A stretch of DNA of 37,260 nucleotides, taken from assembly GCF_009687865.1 (NCBI RefSeq), contig NZ_BLAE01000018.1:142419-179678 (forward strand). The letters run 5' to 3'. The notes under the pieces were generated by a model. That model had not been told where the DNA came from, made no database searches, and was given only the letters and a program-made list of their open reading frames with translations. This document shows positions 15,935 through 26,065 of this stretch, piece by piece (the stretch's first letter is position 1; the number at the start of each line of letters is the position of its first letter). A program made the position numbers and the translations under genes. Source of the stretch: Acrocarpospora macrocephala (GTDB taxonomy: Bacteria; Actinomycetota; Actinomycetes; Streptosporangiales; Streptosporangiaceae).

Positions 15935-16020
15935 TTCCGCGGATGATCTTCTCTGGGGAATCGTCGGTGCCGTGGAGGCGGAGTTCCGCGGATGATCTCC
16001 CGTGCGGAATTGTCGGTGCC
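15935..16020 (+). repeat. Degenerate 49-bp tandem repeat between exporter genes
   Basis: Two copies start at 15935 and 15984 with TTCCGCGGATGATCT identical in both, then GGAAT(C/T)GTCGGTGCC also shared. A third partial copy of the GCGGATGATC core lies at the ATPase stop (15904-15913). The segment fills the gap of about 160 bp between the ATPase and permease genes and has no convincing ribosome site or gene. Confidence 0.65.
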
Positions 16021-16069
16021 GAGGGATACGGTGCGCGACATGGTGTTCACCGTGGGTGGGGGATGGCCG

Positions 16070-18313
16070 ATGATCGCTGAGTGGCGGTGGATTCGGTCGG
16101 ATCTTCGGGCCAGGCGTATGCAGGCCACGTTGACCGTGCTGGCCGTGGCGGGGATCGTGGCGGCGCTGGTGACGGCGGCGACGTTGCTGGAGGAGGGCAC
16201 CAACCCGTGGCGTGGGTTGTTCACGCGGGGGCATGGGGCGCATGTCTGGATCCATACCAAGGACGCGCCGGATATTTCGGCATTGGGGAGCCTGAACGGG
16301 GTTACCGAGATCGCCGGGCCCTACCTCAGCGCGCCCGCGACACTGGCGGGGAGCGGCCGGAAGGTGCCGGTCGCATTGCAGGAAGCTCCCACCGCCCTGC
16401 CCAAGGTCGCCACGCCGCTGCTCACCGAGGGGCGCTGGCTGGATCCCGCCGACCCCGACGGGGTGGTCGTGGAGCGTTCGTTCGCGGCGGCAACCGGGCT
16501 GCGCCCCGGCAGCGCCTTCACCGTGACCGGGCTCAACGGCGCCACCCACGCTCTGTTCGTGAAAGGCATCGCCGAGAGTGGTGACCAGGGGTTCTATCCC
16601 GACTGGGCGCCCGGTCTGGCCTGGACGCTGCGGCAGACGCTCACTCTGGTGGAGCCCGCGTCCGGGCGCAGCGAGAACGTCACCGGGCTCCGGCTGGCCG
16701 ATCCCGAGGACACCAATCTGGTGGTGCAGCAGGCGGTGACCGCGCTCGCCGGGCAGGTGCAGCGGATCTCGACCTGGCGCGAGGTGCGGGCCTCCATGGA
16801 GCTGGACAATCGGCTGCTCGGGCTGCTGCTCGCGCTGTTCGGGGCGGCGGGCCTGGTGGGGGCGGCGCTGGCGCTGGCCAACGCGACCGGCGGGCGGGTG
16901 CTCGGCCAGCTGCGCGACCTGGCCACGCTCAAATCGCTCGGATTCACGCCCCGGCAGGTCTCCACCATGCTGCTGGCCGAACACGGGCTGCTGGGGCTGC
17001 TCGGCATCCTGATCGGCCTGGCGGCCGGGCATGTGATCACGGCCGCCACGTTGCGAGTGCCGCCCTCCCCCGGCCAGCTGGCCGCCATTGGCCTGGGCAC
17101 CATCCTGATCGTGCTGATCGCGGTCTGGCTGCCCGCCTGGCGCGGCGGCCGCACCGCCCCCATCCCGGCCGCTCCCGCCATCCCGCCGCACGGCCGCCTC
17201 TCCCGGCTGGCCCGCCTGGCCCTGCTGGTACGGCTCCCGCCCGCGCTGGTCCTCGGCACCCGGGACGCGTTCACCCGCCGGGTCCCCGCCGTCCTGACCA
17301 GCGCCGGTCTCGCCCTCCCGATGATGATGATCACGATCGGCCTGGGCTGCTGGGCCACCCTCGACGATTTCGCGAAAAATCCCGCGAAAGTCGGTCAGGC
17401 GGCGGCGCTGTCCGTGCGTCCAGGGGACCTCACCGCCGACGAGGCGCGCGTCCGGGCGATGGCCGACCCCGCCGTGGCGGCCGTCTACCCCGGCGTCGAG
17501 CTGGACGCCCTCGCCCCCGGGCAGACCAGAACGGTGCGAACCCGAGCGTTAGGCTCGTCCACCGCCCCCTACCCGTTCCACGTCGCCGAGGGCCGCATGT
17601 TCCGCGAGCGCGGCGAAGCCGTCGCCGGACAGGGATTGCTCGACCTGCTCAGCGTCCGCGTCGGCGACCGTGTCCGCCTGACCATCGGCGGCACCCCGCT
17701 GATCGTCCACATCGTCGGCCGCGTCGTCGAACCAGAACAGGACGGCGAGGTCCTCTCCTTCGGCATCGACACCCTGGCCGCCAAGGACGCCGTGCCACCA
17801 CACTTCTTCGCCCTGGTCCTGAAAGACGGCGCCGACGCTCAGGAGGTCAGAGCCCGCCTCCAGGGCCTGGAAGTCACCGAGGCCGTCAACCCCGCCGACC
17901 GCCTGGCCGTGATCCGCGTGATCATCATCGCCCTGATCGTCGTCCTGGCCCTGATCGGCCTCGCCAACCTCCTCACCGCCAGCGCCCTCGGCCTCCGCGA
18001 CCACGTCCGCGACCTCGCCGTCCTCCAAGCGATGGGCCTAACCCCCCGCCAGGTCATGGCCACCCTCGTCACCGGCACAGGAATCCTCGCCGTCCTAGGC
18101 GTCCTCTCAGGCGCGACAGCCGGCGCACTACTCTCCCGCTCCTTGATCGACTGGGAAGGCCACGGCAGCGGCGTAGGCGCCGGAATCGGCCGCGCCCCAA
18201 CCCCCACCACCCTCACCGCCGCCATCCTGATCGCGGTAAGCGCAGCCCTCCTAGTCGCCCTAATCCCAGCCCGCCGAGCCGCCCGCGCCCGCGTCCCAGT
18301 AACAGCGGGCTAA
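16070..18313 (+). CDS. FtsX/MacB-like ABC transporter permease
   Basis: About 747 residues from the ATG at 16070 ([19 protein letters not shown]); a frame open to 15992 would run into the repeat. There is one N-terminal membrane segment ([18 protein letters not shown]), a large extracytoplasmic domain, three segments near 275-400, a central segment ([17 protein letters not shown]), a second extracytoplasmic domain, and three C-terminal segments. Both repeats carry the FtsX coupling motif: [15 protein letters not shown] and [15 protein letters not shown]. This is the two-times-four-helix layout of DUF214/FtsX permeases. With the ATPase and PadR regulator it forms a likely exporter or lipid-extraction system; the substrate is unknown. 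Its last third has CTC/GTC-rich codon use. Confidence 0.9.
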   Translation: MIAEWRWIRSDLRARRMQATLTVLAVAGIVAALVTAATLLEEGTNPWRGLFTRGHGAHVWIHTKDAPDISALGSLNGVTEIAGPYLSAPATLAGSGRKVPVALQEAPTALPKVATPLLTEGRWLDPADPDGVVVERSFAAATGLRPGSAFTVTGLNGATHALFVKGIAESGDQGFYPDWAPGLAWTLRQTLTLVEPASGRSENVTGLRLADPEDTNLVVQQAVTALAGQVQRISTWREVRASMELDNRLLGLLLALFGAAGLVGAALALANATGGRVLGQLRDLATLKSLGFTPRQVSTMLLAEHGLLGLLGILIGLAAGHVITAATLRVPPSPGQLAAIGLGTILIVLIAVWLPAWRGGRTAPIPAAPAIPPHGRLSRLARLALLVRLPPALVLGTRDAFTRRVPAVLTSAGLALPMMMITIGLGCWATLDDFAKNPAKVGQAAALSVRPGDLTADEARVRAMADPAVAAVYPGVELDALAPGQTRTVRTRALGSSTAPYPFHVAEGRMFRERGEAVAGQGLLDLLSVRVGDRVRLTIGGTPLIVHIVGRVVEPEQDGEVLSFGIDTLAAKDAVPPHFFALVLKDGADAQEVRARLQGLEVTEAVNPADRLAVIRVIIIALIVVLALIGLANLLTASALGLRDHVRDLAVLQAMGLTPRQVMATLVTGTGILAVLGVLSGATAGALLSRSLIDWEGHGSGVGAGIGRAPTPTTLTAAILIAVSAALLVALIPARRAARARVPVTAG

Positions 18314-18352
18314 CCTTCACGACGAGCCAGCACAACCCAGTCCCGAGGTGAG

Positions 18353-18480
18353 TCTGGATGCTCGCGACGACGGCCGCCGCTTCGACCCGCCGTCCCTGCC
18401 CGCGCTCGGCGAATTCGGGCTCGGCGGCATGCGCGCCAGAGCCAAGGCTCGACGAGTTGGCAGAAACCGGGGGCCGGGAG
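18353..18480 (+). pseudogene. Remnant of a NarL-type sensor histidine kinase C-terminus
   Basis: The frame reads VSLDARDDGRRFDPPSLPAL, then GEFGLGGMRARAKA. This is the G1 box (DDGxGFDP) and G2 box (GFGLxGMRER) of the HATPase domain in LiaS/DesK-type histidine kinases. The frame is then lost, and a nearby frame shows ETGGREL, which resembles the next segment of the fold. No upstream kinase gene and no response regulator are present, so only the last 40 or so codons survive. It lies in the roughly 300 bp between the exporter permease and treS; nothing else coding is seen there. Confidence 0.55.
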
Positions 18481-18544
18481 CTAACACAAGTCCCCGTCCT
18501 GATTGCCCAGCGACTTACTGCTCCGGGCGGACTGCCGCCAGCCC

Positions 18545-18608
18545 CTCTTGGCGCCGGTGCGGCGAGAAGCATCGTGAACGTGAACGGCGCCGGGTTGCGG
18601 TGAGCAAC
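18545..18608. repeat. 64-bp dispersed intergenic repeat, copy 1
   Basis: Begins CTCTTGGCGCCGGTGCGG and ends GAGCAAC. A second copy at 24195-24258 has the same length and matches at about 54 of 64 positions. Each contains two GGCGCC palindromes about 30 bp apart that can pair with each other. Both copies sit between converging genes just before the end of a minus-strand gene. Confidence 0.65.
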
Positions 18609-18622
18609 CCGGCGCTTCGCTT

Positions 18623-18624
<2 letters not shown>
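18587..18624. terminator. Bidirectional terminator at the treS end
   Basis: GCGCCGGGTTGC and GCAACCCGGCGC form a perfect 12-bp stem with a 5-nt loop, followed on the plus strand by TTCGCTTTT. The same stem lies directly after the treS stop on the minus strand. It overlaps the end of the dispersed repeat. Confidence 0.8.
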
Positions 18625-20311
<1,687 letters not shown>

Positions 20312-20418
20312 CGAACATCGCTTTACGGGGAGGAGTGTTGTTCAAGTCCGCAGCTCAGAGCGGCGCTCCGCAGAACATAGCATCTGACCTGTCTTGACAT
20401 ATAACGGTTACGTAGCCC

Positions 20419-22125
20419 TTACAGCGGCTTTTCCGGCGTTTCCGTGCGGTTACTGGGGGTTATCTCACCAGCGCTCCAGGGAGGCGTGAGGTCTCCGAGA
20501 ACGTCCTCATAGTCCGCCAGCCAGGAACCGAAAAGCACTAAACCGCGCAACCAAAAACGCGAATTCCATGATCCGAACGCCGCCAGCGCGTCCGGGCCCG
20601 CCGCGACCACGTCCAGCATCTGCGGGGACATCAGCCCGGGGATCCTGGCCGCCTTGACCAGCATCGTGTGATTCCACTCACGGGCGGCCGGGCCTCCCGA
20701 GCGCAGCGGCACCCGCCGGTGCGGCAGCGCGCCGTTCGTCGACGGCAGCGACGCCACCTTCGGGTTGGCGGCACGCAGGATCTCCCGGTAGAAGCGCCCG
20801 CCCTCCTTCCGCGCCACCGGCACCGACAGCGCCGCGTCGAAGAACTCCGGATACAGGAACGGGAAGACCGGAGTCGCCTCCGGGCCGACCAGGTTGACCG
20901 GCGAGCGGGCGATGCCACGCGCCGTCCTGGTGTGCAGCACGCTCAGCGGCAGCTCGCTGCGATGCCCGCGCAACATGGAGGTCGCCTGGTCGAAGGCCAC
21001 GCTCACCGTGTCGTCCATCCAGGCGCTGGCGCGCTCGCCCAGCACCGGCAGATGCGGGTCGCCGGTGGCCAGCGCGGCCAGCAGCGCCTTCCGGCGATCC
21101 TGCCCGGTCCCCGCCCCCACCGCGTCCGCCGTGATCAGGAAGTTCTTCATCAGCGGCCCGCCCGCGAGCCCGTCCACGACCGCGCGCCCCGCCTTGTGGA
21201 CTTCCCGGGCGAACGGCGAATACCAGGCGTGATGGCTGGTCAGATACTCCAGCCGCCGCGCCGCCCAGCGCGCCTCGTCCGGATAGTCCTCGGCCCGCTG
21301 CGGCACGATCCGATGCTCGATGCCCAATTCGCGGGTGATGTACCTGGCGAAGTCGATGTCGTTGTCCAGCCCGTCATCCGGGCTGGTCGTCCACGACACG
21401 ATGTCCTTGCGCTGCGCCACCGCCACGCTGGCCAGCAGCCGCGAGTCGTACCCACCGCTCACCGGCACCAGCACCTGCTCGTACGGCTTGAGCGCCTCGT
21501 GCAGCAACGCCACGATGTCCGCGCCGGTCACCCCACGGTCGAACAGCTCCTCACGGACCCAGCGCGGCGCCCGCCGATCCACGCTCAGCCGCCCCCTGGC
21601 CCGCGACCAGCTCAGCGCCGTCGCCCCCGGCAGCCGCTTGATCTGCGCGTACGGCGTGTCCTCCAGCAACGGGTAGGTGAGCTTGAGAATGGCCGCCCAC
21701 GCGTCCCAGTTCACCTCGTACGGCCGGCGGGCCAGCGCCAGCAGCGGCTCGATCAGGCCGGAGAAGTAGACGGCGTCCCCATCGGTCAGGTAATAGACGT
21801 CGATCAGCCCGAACGCGCCCGTGTGCAGCGTCACCGCGTCCGGCGCGTCGATCAGGCCGGGCGTCTCGTAGGTCTCGGCGACCCGCAGCCAGTCGCCGCC
21901 GCCGATCGGCTGCCGGTCGCCCCACGAGAAGGCTGCCATCGTCGGCCCGCTGTCGTACGGCGTGAGCGGGCCCGAACTCAGCACGGCGGCGTCACGGGTG
22001 ACGTACGCGGCCTCGACCGCGGGCCCCGAGCGGGCCAGCAGATCCAGCCGGGACTGGTCGAAGGGCCCGAAAGCACCGCACACATACGGCCTGGCCAGGA
22101 ATGCCGGCCACTCACCTCTGCGCAC
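20419..22125 (-). CDS. Asparagine-synthetase-like protein without glutaminase cysteine
   Basis: 568 residues. The PP-loop SGGYDS at 223-228 (in VLVPVSGGYDSRLLAS) is the ATP-adenylating motif of the asparagine synthase family. The N-terminal half keeps the NTN-hydrolase-like layout (GLIDVYYLTDGDAVYFSG) but starts MRRGEWPAF instead of Met-Cys, so it lacks the catalytic cysteine that releases ammonia from glutamine. It may use free ammonia, another amine, or form a different amide. The GTG at 22125 has AGGAGG 8 bases upstream. It is divergent from a glycosyltransferase gene, which suggests amidation of a sugar or cell-envelope glycan. The 107 bp between its end and treS hold no gene. Confidence 0.82.
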   Translation of the reverse strand: MRRGEWPAFLARPYVCGAFGPFDQSRLDLLARSGPAVEAAYVTRDAAVLSSGPLTPYDSGPTMAAFSWGDRQPIGGGDWLRVAETYETPGLIDAPDAVTLHTGAFGLIDVYYLTDGDAVYFSGLIEPLLALARRPYEVNWDAWAAILKLTYPLLEDTPYAQIKRLPGATALSWSRARGRLSVDRRAPRWVREELFDRGVTGADIVALLHEALKPYEQVLVPVSGGYDSRLLASVAVAQRKDIVSWTTSPDDGLDNDIDFARYITRELGIEHRIVPQRAEDYPDEARWAARRLEYLTSHHAWYSPFAREVHKAGRAVVDGLAGGPLMKNFLITADAVGAGTGQDRRKALLAALATGDPHLPVLGERASAWMDDTVSVAFDQATSMLRGHRSELPLSVLHTRTARGIARSPVNLVGPEATPVFPFLYPEFFDAALSVPVARKEGGRFYREILRAANPKVASLPSTNGALPHRRVPLRSGGPAAREWNHTMLVKAARIPGLMSPQMLDVVAAGPDALAAFGSWNSRFWLRGLVLFGSWLADYEDVLGDLTPPWSAGEITPSNRTETPEKPL

Positions 22126-22232
22126 GTCTGATCCCTCCTGATCGGTGTTCCGACGAGTTTAAGGAGGTGAGGGGTGCCCTTGGTGTCGTATTGACGTCTT
22201 CCGGTGCCCGGTATGCGGATATTGTGACCGCT

Positions 22233-24155
22233 ATGAGTGAGCTGGAGAGCGTCCGGCAGGCCCTGGCGCAGGCCGTCGAGCAGGCTGCGGGGGCCGCCGA
22301 ACTGGCCCGGCTGCTCGTGGATTATCAGGCGCGGCTGGACGAAGCCGCCAGGACCGAAGCCGACGCCCTGACCCGGGCGAAAGCGGCAGAAGCCCGGCTG
22401 AAAGCGGTCGAACGGCAGGCCGCCCAGCTGGCCAAGAACCTGGCCGAGCAGCGATACCAGACCGAGGTGGCGCAGTGGAAGCTGGAGTCGGTGCAGAGCA
22501 GCCGGTGGTCCCAGCTGGGCGACGCGATCCAGACCAAGAACCCAGGCACGGTCGCCAGGACGCTGAAGGCTCCGGTCAAGAAGCGGCCCGCGCCCAAACG
22601 CTCCGATTTCACGCCGGATCCGGTCGTGCCGGAGGCCACCGTGCCGGCGGTCGCCCCGGATCCCCGCGGGCCGGGGGTGTCCACGCCGCTGGCCGAGTCG
22701 TTCGTGGTGCCGAAGGGGCCGCTGGTCCGGCCGTACCTGACGGTCGCGGCGATCGTGGACCGGCAGACCGAAGCCCTCATGCGGTACGAGTGGCGGCAGG
22801 TCACCAACTTCGGCCCCGAGAACTGGCAGACCATGCTGGAGGAGCACCAGCCGCACGTGCTCTTCGTCGAGTCGGTGCGGCCGGGGCCGCGCCAGGGTAA
22901 CGGCGGGCGCTGGCTGGAGGCCTTGGAGGGGCAGTCGCGCGCGCTGCGCGACCTGGTGGAGGCGTGCAAGAAACGCGGCGTGAAGACCGTGTTCTGGCAT
23001 TCCTCCGGTTCCGTCGGCAAGGCATTCCCAGCCGCGGAGTTGTTTGAGTATGTCCTGGCGACCACCGAGGCCCGCGCCAGGGAGTGGCGATCCGCCCTGC
23101 GCCACGACCGGGTCGGCGTGCTCCCGCACACCGTCCAGCCCCGCGTGCACAACCAGATCCCCGCCCTGGACGGCCGGAGCCCCGCCGAGATCCGCACGCT
23201 CGGCCTGGTCGACGGCGAATGGCAGCCGCTGATCGGACAGTCATCTACCGATAAATCCACCTATGACGATGTGCTGACGGCCTACCGGCAGCCCGCCCTC
23301 GTGATCGCCGGCGTCGACGCCGATCCCCGCGTGATCGCCGAAATCGAGGCCTGCGGCACGCCCGTACTCCGCCTGACCGGCACGAAGCCCCCCGAAACGC
23401 TCGACGGCGCCGCCCCCCACCCCCACCTGGCCTGGCGCGCGACCACCGCCGTCACCCCGTTCCTGGACCCGATCATGGACACGATCGGCGTCCCCAGCGT
23501 GCGCAACGACGCCGTCGTCTCCGCCATCGCCACCGTCGCGAGTGCCCGCGAACTCGACCACCTGGTCACCCAGCTGGCCCGGCAGCACCGCCGCCCCGAA
23601 CAGCTGGTGATCGTCGCCGACGGCCTGGACGCCGGGCTCGTCGAGAAATCCCTCCAGCCCCTCGGCGTCGACACGGTCGTCCGCTCCACCGGCCCGCTCA
23701 CCCGCGGCGCCGCCCTCGACCGCGCCCTCCGCCTCGCCGACGGCGACTATATCGCCGTCTTCGACCCCCGCGACCTGTACGGCGAGCACTACCTCGCCGA
23801 CGCCCTCCGCCACTTCGCGTCCACCGACGCCGACATCGTCGGCAAGGCCTCCTGCTACATCAAGGTCGCCGGCGCCACCCTGCTCCGCCAGCCCGGCACC
23901 GAACACCGCTTCCTCGCCGAAGTCGCCGGCGGCACCCTGCTCGCCCGCCGCCAGCCCCTCCAGGACCTGGGCTTCGCCGACATCACCGACGACTGGGACG
24001 AAGTCCTCATGCGCCAGGCCCGCGCCGACTCCATCCGCGTCTACTCCGCCGACCGCTACTCCTACGTCTGCGTCCGCGCCATCGCCGAAGGCCGCCTCTT
24101 CGGCTCAGCCACTCTGGAGGGCTACGTCCCGGCCGAATCCCTGGCGCTCCTGTAA
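22233..24155 (+). CDS. CgeB/GT2-like glycosyltransferase with N-terminal coiled coil
   Basis: About 640 residues from the ATG at 22233. Residues 1-105 are a charged, Ala/Gln/Glu-rich coiled coil and linker. The middle (about 165-310) resembles the CgeB glycosyltransferase-like family: HVLFVESVRPG, TVFWHSSGSV, FEYVLATTEARA, VGVLPHTVQPRVHN. The C-terminal part resembles GT2 enzymes that act on polymer backbones: HRRPEQLVIVADGLDAGLVE, ADGDYIAVFDPRDLYGEHYL (a DxD-like acidic site) and ADIVGKASCYIKV. Such proteins occur in teichoic- or teichulosonic-acid-type clusters. The divergent asparagine-synthetase-like gene suggests a shared cell-wall glycan. The acceptor is unknown. Confidence 0.75.
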   Translation: MSELESVRQALAQAVEQAAGAAELARLLVDYQARLDEAARTEADALTRAKAAEARLKAVERQAAQLAKNLAEQRYQTEVAQWKLESVQSSRWSQLGDAIQTKNPGTVARTLKAPVKKRPAPKRSDFTPDPVVPEATVPAVAPDPRGPGVSTPLAESFVVPKGPLVRPYLTVAAIVDRQTEALMRYEWRQVTNFGPENWQTMLEEHQPHVLFVESVRPGPRQGNGGRWLEALEGQSRALRDLVEACKKRGVKTVFWHSSGSVGKAFPAAELFEYVLATTEARAREWRSALRHDRVGVLPHTVQPRVHNQIPALDGRSPAEIRTLGLVDGEWQPLIGQSSTDKSTYDDVLTAYRQPALVIAGVDADPRVIAEIEACGTPVLRLTGTKPPETLDGAAPHPHLAWRATTAVTPFLDPIMDTIGVPSVRNDAVVSAIATVASARELDHLVTQLARQHRRPEQLVIVADGLDAGLVEKSLQPLGVDTVVRSTGPLTRGAALDRALRLADGDYIAVFDPRDLYGEHYLADALRHFASTDADIVGKASCYIKVAGATLLRQPGTEHRFLAEVAGGTLLARRQPLQDLGFADITDDWDEVLMRQARADSIRVYSADRYSYVCVRAIAEGRLFGSATLEGYVPAESLALL

Positions 24156-24194
24156 AGCAGAATCCCCGGGCACTCCTGTAAAGACGTGCTGCCA

Positions 24195-24258
24195 CTCTTG
24201 GCGCCGGTGCGGTGAGAACCACCGCCCACGTGAACGGCGCCGGATAACGGCGAGCAAC
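24195..24258. repeat. 64-bp dispersed intergenic repeat, copy 2
   Basis: Partner of the element at 18545-18608 (about 54 of 64 identical). It follows a short direct repeat of CTCCTGTAAAG (24147-24157 and 24173-24183) that spans the glycosyltransferase stop. The next gene end on the minus strand is 8 bp away. Confidence 0.6.
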
Positions 24259-24265
24259 TGTTCCC

Positions 24266-24805
24266 TCAGACGGGAGCCAGCCGGATGTAGGGCTCTGGCG
24301 GGTATTCCAGGGCGATCGGGTCGCCTGGGCGGACATCGCCACCCTCGATCACTACCGCCATCACGCCCGCTTTCCGGATCAGCTCGCCGTCCTCGGTGCG
24401 GCCGAGGACCGCTTTCATTAGGCCATGCTGGAAGTGGTCAAGCTGAACGCACGGGTTGCGCAGGCCGGTCACCTCGACGACGGCCTCGGAGCCCAGGCGG
24501 AGCCGGGTCCCGGTGGGCAGGGCGAGCAGGTCCAGGCCTCGGGTGGTGACGTTCTCCCCCATCTCCCCCGCCCGTACCGCGAAACCGGCCACGGCCAGCT
24601 CTTCGTGGAGTTCGGCGTGGATGAGGTGGACCTGGCGAAGATTGGGCTGGGACGGGTCGCGGGCCACCCGGCCGCGATGCTTGACGGTGACACCCAGATG
24701 CACGTCACCTTCCACGCCGAGTCCGGCGAGCAGGTGGATCGTTTCCTGGTTGGGCTTGCTGAACGTGTACGTCCCGCTCCGGCTGACCGCCTCGACGTGT
24801 CCCAT
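24266..24805 (-). CDS. MOSC-domain protein
   Basis: 179 residues, a stand-alone MOSC domain. Visible family motifs are GVEGDVHLG, RQVHLI, GENVTTRGLDLL, LPTGTRLRLG, GLRNPCVQLD with the conserved cysteine, and GVMAVVIEGGDVRPGDPI. MOSC domains carry sulfur from a persulfide for molybdenum-cofactor enzymes and related reactions; small single-domain members like this one mostly have unknown partners. It starts 24 bp after the methyltransferase stop, so the two are probably one transcript. No molybdoenzyme gene is nearby. Confidence 0.88.
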   Translation of the reverse strand: MGHVEAVSRSGTYTFSKPNQETIHLLAGLGVEGDVHLGVTVKHRGRVARDPSQPNLRQVHLIHAELHEELAVAGFAVRAGEMGENVTTRGLDLLALPTGTRLRLGSEAVVEVTGLRNPCVQLDHFQHGLMKAVLGRTEDGELIRKAGVMAVVIEGGDVRPGDPIALEYPPEPYIRLAPV

Positions 24806-24829
24806 CGCCTCAGGATAAATCAGGAAATT

Positions 24830-25606
24830 TCAGGGCTTGCGGGCTAGACCGCCCCAGCCGAGCGCCGCGAATCGCCGCAGCACCGCGGTGTCGATGAAGT
24901 CGACGGTGTCCAGCTGCTCGAAGTCGCCGAAGAACCGGTTGATCTCTTCGATCGTCCGCGGAAACAGCCCGCTCCCCCGCGCCGTGGAGTAGGCGTCGTT
25001 CACCTGATCGGTGTCACCCCGCCGCGATTCCGCCACGGACATGTGGCTGACCACCAGGAAACTTCCCGGCGCCATCGCCTCCCGGATCTTGGCCACCTGG
25101 TCGTACGGATCGGCGACGTGATGCAGCACCGCGACCATCAGCACCCCCACCGGCTCGGACCAGTCGATCAACCCCGTCCCCGCGGCCGCCGTCGTGATCT
25201 TCTCGCCGTCGGCGATATCCGCCTCGATCATGGCAACCCCGGCCACGTTTGCCAGAATCGCGCGCCCATGCACGCACACCACCGGGTCGTTGTCTACATA
25301 GACCACACGCGCATCCGGCGCCACCGCCTGGGCCACCTGATGAACGTTGTCCTGCGTCGGCAGCCCCGCCCCCACATCCACGAACTGCCGAATCCCCTGG
25401 TCCCGCGCCATGAACCTGACAACATCCCCGAGGAACTTCCGGTTGATCCTGGCCCCCTCCCTGGACTCGGGAAACGCCTTGAGGATCTCCTCCACAGCGG
25501 CGCGATCCGCGGCGAAGTTGTCCTTGCCTCCGAGCATGAAGTCATAGATTCGCGCCGAGTTAGGCGTCGTAACGTCCACACCACCGGGAGGTTTGCGGTC
25601 GACCAT
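24830..25606 (-). CDS. SAM-dependent methyltransferase, DUF574/Methyltransf_19 family
   Basis: 258 residues, normal length for this actinomycete family. Signature segments are SARIYDFMLGGKDNF, IRQFVDVGAGLPTQDNVHQ (SAM-binding loop), VVYVDNDPVV and VLHHVADPYD. Streptomyces and relatives encode many paralogues, often beside XRE regulators and HATPase proteins; here it leads a MOSC gene instead. The substrate is unknown. The ATG at 25606 has no good ribosome site. The long upstream gap to the MerR gene holds promoter- and operator-like signals. Confidence 0.9.
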   Translation of the reverse strand: MVDRKPPGGVDVTTPNSARIYDFMLGGKDNFAADRAAVEEILKAFPESREGARINRKFLGDVVRFMARDQGIRQFVDVGAGLPTQDNVHQVAQAVAPDARVVYVDNDPVVCVHGRAILANVAGVAMIEADIADGEKITTAAAGTGLIDWSEPVGVLMVAVLHHVADPYDQVAKIREAMAPGSFLVVSHMSVAESRRGDTDQVNDAYSTARGSGLFPRTIEEINRFFGDFEQLDTVDFIDTAVLRRFAALGWGGLARKP

Positions 25607-25780
25607 GCGCGCATCGTATCGCGCCCGATACCCGAATCACCGGCAATGCCCGCCCCACCCTCCGCTACCAGCGAGTCTCTCCAGGTCAGGTCCTCCAAGG
25701 GCGCTCCGCAGATGCGCCACCAGCTGCCACGCGTACAACGCCCCGAGGTTCTGACGAACCTCGTCGGACGCCCGGTGCTG

Positions 25781-25809
25781 TTGACTGCCTATTTGACTTT
25801 GTGTTAAAT
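25781..25809 (+). promoter_or_regulatory. Promoter-like sequence upstream of the MerR gene
   Basis: TTGACT (25781-25786), a 17-bp spacer and TTAAAT (25804-25809) form a good sigma-70-type promoter in an AT-rich patch that stands out from the surroundings. The 460 bp from 25607 to 26065 contain no gene I can support, so this promoter would give a leader of roughly 250 bases before the MerR gene. Confidence 0.45.
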
Positions 25810-25894
25810 TTACTGTCTAGTGGTCTGGAATGCCCACCCCAAGGGTGGTTGCGTTGACCCGATCCTCCTCGCAAACCCTTCAGTGGATAGAGCC

Positions 25895-25912
25895 AAGTTC
25901 TCTAGAGAACTT
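25895..25912. promoter_or_regulatory. Perfect 18-bp palindrome upstream of the MerR gene
   Basis: AAGTTCTCTAGAGAACTT is its own reverse complement over 18 bases. A second palindrome, TTGCGCAA (25912-25919), directly abuts it. They lie between the candidate promoter at 25781 and the MerR start at 26066, where a regulator could control transcription through the leader. Confidence 0.5.
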
Positions 25913-26065
25913 TGCGCAAGGACTTGAAAGTTTGCAGGAAGCTCCCGATGCCGGCTGTTCCCTAACCCGATACAGCTGCGCCTGCCGTCCTGCGGATCAG
26001 TGCCAGCGATATCTTGGTCCTCGTTCCAGTCATGCCCCCAGCGCGCGGGTCGATCGGATGCGTAC

